A stretch of 64,000 nt of DNA from Leucobacter sp. cx-42. Its GTDB lineage: Bacteria; Actinomycetota; Actinomycetes; Actinomycetales; Microbacteriaceae. The translations under genes were made by a program, and so were the position numbers. Position 1 is the first letter of the stretch, and each line of letters begins with the position of its first letter. The notes under the pieces were generated by a model. It was not told the DNA's origin, made no database searches, and saw only the letters and a program-made list of their open reading frames with translations. Positions 59,692-64,000 of the stretch are shown here, in pieces. The DNA lies in contig NZ_JACVMU010000001.1 in the NCBI RefSeq assembly GCF_014529985.1, forward strand, positions 248,001 to 312,000, in the 5' to 3' direction.

Positions 59692-61335
59692 ATGTCGACT
59701 CACGAGGGCCATGTTGGCCTGGCGATTGCTCGCTCACTCGAACTGCACGGAGTAGACCGGGTCTTTACCGTTCCCGGCGAAAGCTACCTCGCGGTACTCG
59801 ACGGACTCCGCGACACCGGAATTCGCAACGTGGTCTGCCGCCAGGAGGGTGGCGCCGCATACATGGCCGACGCCTACGGCCGCGCAACGAGTTCCGTTGG
59901 CGTCGCAATGGTCACGCGTGGACCGGGCGCAGCGAATGCGTTTGTCGCCGTGCACACCGCGTGGCAGGATGCGTCTCCCCTCGTACTGTTCGTCGGCCTG
60001 GTTCCCGTACCTGACCGTGACCGCGAAGCGTTCCAGGAATTCGATCCGCGCGCCTGGTTTGGGAGCCAGGCCAAGCGCGTACTGATTCTCGATAACGCGG
60101 ATCGCGCAAGCGAGGTCGTGGCAGAAGCGTTCCACGCGGCACGCAGCGGTCGACCCGGCCCGGTCATTGTCGGCCTGCCGGAGGACGTTGTCGCAAGCGG
60201 CTTCGCGGGCGAGCTCGTTGAACCGTACGCCACGGCAACCGGAGCAATCGCGCCCGAACACATCGCCGAGCTCCAGGCGAGCATCGCGGGCGCCGAGCGG
60301 CCGCTACTGTTCCTCGCAGGCGAAGGCTGGTCTGACGCGTCAGCGACCGCCGTACGCACCTTCGCCGAGCAGCACGAGCTGCCCGTCATCAACGACTGGC
60401 ATGGCACCTGGCGCATCCCCACCACCTCGCCGGCGTGCATCGGCCAGAGCGCATTCGGCACCGCTCCCCACGCGACCAAGGCGCTCGAAGAGGCAGACCT
60501 CATCGTGTGCCTCGGCGGCACGCTCACTGATACGCCGACCGACTCGTTCCGCATCACCCGCGCGGCTGGCTCACAGACGATCATCGTGAGCGGTGACGCA
60601 GCGCTGCGCGGTCACATGGGACGTGTCAACCGCCACTACCTCGCAACCCCAGAGGTCGTACCCGCGGCGCTTGCAGGTATCTCGGCGCTCGGCGTCCCCG
60701 CGTCGCAGTCGCGCACGGCTTGGTCCACTTCGCTCCGCACCGCCTACCTCGCAAGCCGCGAAGTTCAGGCCCCTGCTGCACCCGCTGGCTACGCAAGCAT
60801 GACCCGCGTGATCTCACAGGTCGCTGCGCAGTTCGCCGACCCCATCGTGACCATGGGCGCTGGCAACCACGGCGCATGGGGTGCACTCGTGCATACGACG
60901 AGCCCACAGTCGGAGCTCGGCCCCCGCAATGGCTCCATGGGCTACTCGATTCCCGCGGCAACCGCGGCGGCCCTCGCCCGACCGAACCGCAACGTGCTCG
61001 CGCTCGCGGGTGACGGGGAGTTCCTCATGAACGGCCAGGAGCTTGCTACCGCGGTCCAGGAGGGCGCCGCATTCCTCGCAGTCGTGATGGACAACCAACA
61101 GTTTGGTACGATCCGCGTGCATCAGGAACGCGAATATCCCGGCCGCGTCTCCGGTACGCAGGTGACGAGCCCCGACTTCGCTGGCCTCGCGGCGGCGTAT
61201 GGCGCACACGCCGAAGACGTCGCGACTGACGACCAGATCGAGGGTGCGGTGACCCGCGCAATCGCCGCAGTGGCGGCTGGCCGTGTGGCATTGCTGCACG
61301 TACACGTCGACCCTGCGGTGCTGCTCCCCGAGTAA
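59692..61335 (+). CDS. Thiamine-diphosphate-dependent enzyme (acetolactate synthase-like)
   Basis: 547 residues. PYR domain with catalytic Glu E52 (VCRQEGGAAYMADAYGRAT), central domain 190-330, PP domain with the ThDP motif GDGEFLMNGQELATAVQEGAAFLAVVMDNQQFG. No FAD-binding signature stands out and it lacks a small-subunit gene nearby, so it is unlikely to be the main biosynthetic IlvB. It may be a decarboxylase or lyase used with the amidohydrolase and transporter; the substrate is not readable from sequence. Confidence 0.9.
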   Translation: MSTHEGHVGLAIARSLELHGVDRVFTVPGESYLAVLDGLRDTGIRNVVCRQEGGAAYMADAYGRATSSVGVAMVTRGPGAANAFVAVHTAWQDASPLVLFVGLVPVPDRDREAFQEFDPRAWFGSQAKRVLILDNADRASEVVAEAFHAARSGRPGPVIVGLPEDVVASGFAGELVEPYATATGAIAPEHIAELQASIAGAERPLLFLAGEGWSDASATAVRTFAEQHELPVINDWHGTWRIPTTSPACIGQSAFGTAPHATKALEEADLIVCLGGTLTDTPTDSFRITRAAGSQTIIVSGDAALRGHMGRVNRHYLATPEVVPAALAGISALGVPASQSRTAWSTSLRTAYLASREVQAPAAPAGYASMTRVISQVAAQFADPIVTMGAGNHGAWGALVHTTSPQSELGPRNGSMGYSIPAATAAALARPNRNVLALAGDGEFLMNGQELATAVQEGAAFLAVVMDNQQFGTIRVHQEREYPGRVSGTQVTSPDFAGLAAAYGAHAEDVATDDQIEGAVTRAIAAVAAGRVALLHVHVDPAVLLPE

Positions 61336-62564
61336 GCTGGCAGCTTCACTCGTCTGATACCGGAACGGCTCCCCACGGTCCGTCTAATTCTCACTTAACG
61401 CTCAATTATCAAACCAAATTCCTCGTTTCATAACCGCGCAGGTGAGGCGAGAGCTCTGGAAAAGCGTTGGATCATTACAGAACCACAGTTTCCGCCATAG
61501 CTATGGTCGTGCGATAAAAGACGACAGTGCACAACCTGCGTCGAAACACCGCTGGCGAGCGCATTTTACGTAGCGAGGCGGACTTCTTATACCGGTGTTT
61601 GCCTAAGCAAACACCGGTATAAGCCTAAATATCACCACTCTGCATATACATATGCTGCTATAGGCGTTGCTAGCCGCACGCTTTCAACAGCTAACAGCGT
61701 TTCCTCAAAACTGGACTTTCATCGTTTCGCGAGGTTTAGATGGAGATGGCCTTGCCACTCGTCCCTAGCCAACCTCTCCACATAGCCAAGACAACCTAAT
61801 TCCGTATTCTCGGTTACGACTCGGAGCAGGTAGTTTCGAAGGCTGGGGCTGGGAAGCAGAGCCACCGCATATCTCAGAGAAACGTCGCCGTGCTTCTTAA
61901 TGGTTGCGCGCTCACCGTTGATGGGGCTGCCTTACCAGCGTCACCCGCCAAACAAGGCATTCATATAGCTTTTAGACAAAACTCAGGTTCAGAGAGTGCC
62001 GGCTCGACAGCAGAGAGCATGTCCTCTGAGTATCCAGCTCCATCACTAGAGCCAGACCCAGAGTGCGAGTTGGCTTTTCCTCGATGACGTTCAGCATCAG
62101 CGAAATCTACACAGGAACGTTGTGCCGTGACTTGTTCTCGATATACGCGATTCTATCGGTAGCAATAAGACTTAGCCCTATACATGACTGAATTTAGCCC
62201 CCAGCAGCCTTCTTTACACTCAGAGAGTCTGAGGATAAATAGAAGTACCCCAGAAGTCTGAGCGAAATACCAATGGCAGCTCTTACAGGATCCCCCTGGG
62301 TGACATTCACGGGAAACTTTCAAAAAGTTAGCTCAAGACAAATTCGCAAAGACCTGCTCATGCCATTTTGAATTCTCCACAGACATGCCCTAGGGATTCC
62401 AAAGGCAAATTCGTGTGCTAAAGATGCTCAACGCCAGAAGCCGATTGGGAAGCCACGCACCAGAGCATGTCAGCAATTGATCTAGGTTCGAAAATCGATC
62501 TCGGGATTCGAAATCGTCGAACATCAATACCCACATTGGAGATGGTTTACGTCTCTCCACACAG
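61336..62564. other. AT-rich region without a convincing gene
   Basis: About 1.2 kb, visibly lower in GC than the flanking chromosome. Longest reading frame of note is 61890-62087 (+), whose start (LLNGCALTVDGAA) is faintly lipoprotein-like but has no promoter or ribosome binding site I trust. It holds one 38-bp palindrome. Probably decayed mobile DNA at an island edge. Confidence 0.6.
61586..61623. repeat. 38-bp palindrome, 17-bp perfect arms
   Basis: CTTATACCGGTGTTTGC (61586-61602), CTAA, GCAAACACCGGTATAAG (61607-61623). No U-tract. May be a recombinase site, an operator or a terminator relic. Confidence 0.75.
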
Positions 62565-63158
62565 TTAAAGATTGTCAAGCACAGCGGTTTCGCGCACGCT
62601 GTTCTCAAGCCCTTCAAAGCTTACACTGACGTACTCGATACCCAGTGAAGACTCGTAGTTCTCCCCTGAGAGGTAAAGGAAAACGCGGGTATCTCCAGTT
62701 TCCCATCGAGCATATAAAGACAAGTGTCCCGACGCAACCGCGAGCCCCCATTCATTTGGATTATCCTGCCAAAGAGTGTTGCTCCAGAACTTCTCGTCTG
62801 AAACTGGATCCCCGTATTTCTTAACGAGCAGCGCTTTCAAAGCCGCATATTCGTCTAGGTATCGCCTCTCGTCCACCCAGTCCTCTGTGACCATGTACTT
62901 ACCCCGGGTAAGAAGGTCATGGGTAAAGATGTACACTACATCGCAATTAAGAGTGCCGAGAGAAAAGTTGTTCCAGACCAGAATGCTATCGCCTACTTCT
63001 GGATTACCTGTCTCATTGCTTTTCACTGCCGCTGAATTACTTCCCCACGTCGATCCGCGAAAAGCGCCTTCACCTATGGGATCTGAGTTAGCCGCGATTC
63101 TCCACGTTCCATCGTCCTTAATTTCTAAAGCTTTTCCATCTTCTCGAAATGCACGCAT
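62565..63158 (-). CDS. Unknown protein downstream of helicase-nuclease
   Basis: 197 residues from ATG 63158, chosen because AGGAG lies 8 nt upstream; ATG 63182, overlapping the helicase stop, is the alternative. Alpha/beta composition: MRAFREDGKALEIKDDGTW, a Ser/Asn segment, KYMVTEDWVDERRYLDEYAALKALLVKKYGDPVSDEKFWSNTLWQDNPNEWGLAVASGHLSLYARWETGDTRVFLYLSGENYESSLGIEYVSVSFE. Similar hypothetical proteins are scattered in bacteria as far as I recall, with no function. Tight linkage to the helicase suggests one operon. Confidence 0.75.
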   Translation of the reverse strand: MRAFREDGKALEIKDDGTWRIAANSDPIGEGAFRGSTWGSNSAAVKSNETGNPEVGDSILVWNNFSLGTLNCDVVYIFTHDLLTRGKYMVTEDWVDERRYLDEYAALKALLVKKYGDPVSDEKFWSNTLWQDNPNEWGLAVASGHLSLYARWETGDTRVFLYLSGENYESSLGIEYVSVSFEGLENSVRETAVLDNL

Positions 63159-63178
63159 TTCAAATTCTCCTGCCCGGA

Positions 63179-64000
63179 TCATTTAATCTCATCAATGATT
63201 TTCAAGTTTTCGCCGTCTTCGGCAATGGTTCCAGCTGCGATTCCCCAGTTGATTGCGTCTTGCATTCTGCTCTCAAGAATCGATCCGTTTCGCGCCCAAC
63301 CATAAAGGCGGACAACATGGGTAATCACGTCCAAACGGGCAGCACTACCCACGTCGCTCAATAGAAGCTCAATTGCGCGCGCAAACTCCCCGATCGGGAC
63401 TTGTTCCGGTTTTCGTCGGTTATCTATTGGGCGAACTCTAATCTCCGTGCGATTTGGAGCATCGATAAAATCGCCATCCCGGTGAGCAGATGAATGTTCA
63501 ATGGCCAAATCAATATTTTGTTTGATTCGAGCCGACACCCGTCCAATAAACCACCACTCGCGCACCCGCTCGTAAACAAGATCCATATGGACTGGACCTT
63601 CTTCACGCGCAAGATTAAATAGCAAATCCTTCATATAGATGTGGCTGCCTGGCTCACCGGCATCTACCCAACCAGGTAGATGCTGGGGAGTCGCGGGCTT
63701 GTAAGGCTCCGCCCAAACGTATTTCGTACCACCAGACACTGGAACTGTCTCAACTTCTGGCCGTGTGATCTCAGCGTGACCACGTCCGAAGGTAGCCGAC
63801 TTCTCTGCAATCGCTTCTTCGATTGCGGTACGAAGCCTACGCTCTTCCGTCGCTCTGTCGCGGTACCAGGAGGTTCCCCAAATTCGATGGAGTGTCCAGC
63901 CGAGGCCTTCGAGAACCTGGTCACGAAGCCTATCTCGGTCTCGCGCCGCCGGCGACGAATGGTACTGGTATCCGTCGCACTCAACACCCAATGCAAAAAC
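63179..64000 (-). CDS. C-terminal part of DUF3320/MTES_1575-type helicase-nuclease (5' end outside window)
   Basis: 273 residues visible; the frame is open to base 64000 and the TTG at 63991 is internal. Residues 1-50 (VFALGVECDGYQYHSSPAARDRDRLRDQVLEGLGWTLHRIWGTSWYRDR) match the Vsr-like MTES_1575 endonuclease fold, with the E-C-D and Q-V-L-E-x-L-G-W-x-x-x-R-I-W signatures. The rest (about 130-260: DLLFNLAREEGPVHMDLVYERVREWWFIGRVSARIKQNIDLAI) resembles DUF3320. These usually end very large superfamily I helicases (with DUF4011) found in defence islands. The ATPase part is not in this window. Confidence 0.85.
   Translation of the reverse strand, partial: VFALGVECDGYQYHSSPAARDRDRLRDQVLEGLGWTLHRIWGTSWYRDRATEERRLRTAIEEAIAEKSATFGRGHAEITRPEVETVPVSGGTKYVWAEPYKPATPQHLPGWVDAGEPGSHIYMKDLLFNLAREEGPVHMDLVYERVREWWFIGRVSARIKQNIDLAIEHSSAHRDGDFIDAPNRTEIRVRPIDNRRKPEQVPIGEFARAIELLLSDVGSAARLDVITHVVRLYGWARNGSILESRMQDAINWGIAAGTIAEDGENLKIIDEIK

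Noticed and set aside
61890..62087. 65-codon ORF in the AT-rich gap
   Set aside because: A lipoprotein-like start, but no ribosome binding site or promoter, and no downstream domain. Probably chance or a remnant.

Overview
The window looks like chromosome from a high-GC actinobacterium. Microbacteriaceae, for example a Leucobacter relative, is my best inference. The reasons are gene content (SufS/SufU, a LANTG-type sortase signal, a dxr-rseP-ispG cluster), strong GC-ending codon use in the core genes, and several promoters placed for leaderless transcripts.

Positions 1-15.9 kb are one side of a temperate prophage or phage-derived element. A tyrosine integrase (14535-15845) abuts the 3' end of tRNA-Arg(CCG) (15994-16066), the usual attachment layout. 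Next to it lie an ImmA-like protease and a CI-like repressor. These are divergent from a long leftward early operon (13522 down to 655) whose genes mostly overlap by 4-14 nt. That operon carries Cro-like and excisionase-like HTH proteins, a Rha/Ant-type regulator, a PD-(D/E)XK exonuclease, a RecA-fold ATPase, an HNH nuclease, a replication initiator with built-in 11-bp iterons, a RusA-like resolvase, SSB and many small zinc-ribbon proteins. An Hsp20 gene behind a perfect CIRCE element and two rightward genes interrupt the run as probable cargo. No capsid genes or left attachment site are visible.

16.1-35.3 kb is mostly housekeeping: a small thioredoxin/Cys-rich operon behind a CsoR-like palindrome, a NiaP-like transporter, trmB, aroQ, a CPBP protease, a UvrA2-type ATPase, a LOG protein, ispG-rseP-dxr (MEP pathway and site-2 protease), a double-FKBP lipoprotein, rsmI, an MFS exporter, sufS-sufU and a DUF4192 protein.

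35.4-61.3 kb is surface and metabolic: a large repeat-bearing surface protein; aspartate dehydrogenase + TetR beside a peptide-type ABC transporter; an Lrp regulator, an HDAC-family deacetylase and a ribose-type ABC transporter; a GntR regulator divergent from a leucine-rich leader peptide and a short leuA; a LANTG-anchored metalloprotease; and an amidohydrolase/MHS transporter/LysR/ThDP-enzyme group.

61.3-64 kb is visibly AT-richer, with a 1.2-kb stretch lacking a convincing gene, a 38-bp palindrome, an unknown protein and the C-terminal end of a DUF3320/MTES_1575-type helicase-nuclease. It looks like the edge of a defence or accessory island.
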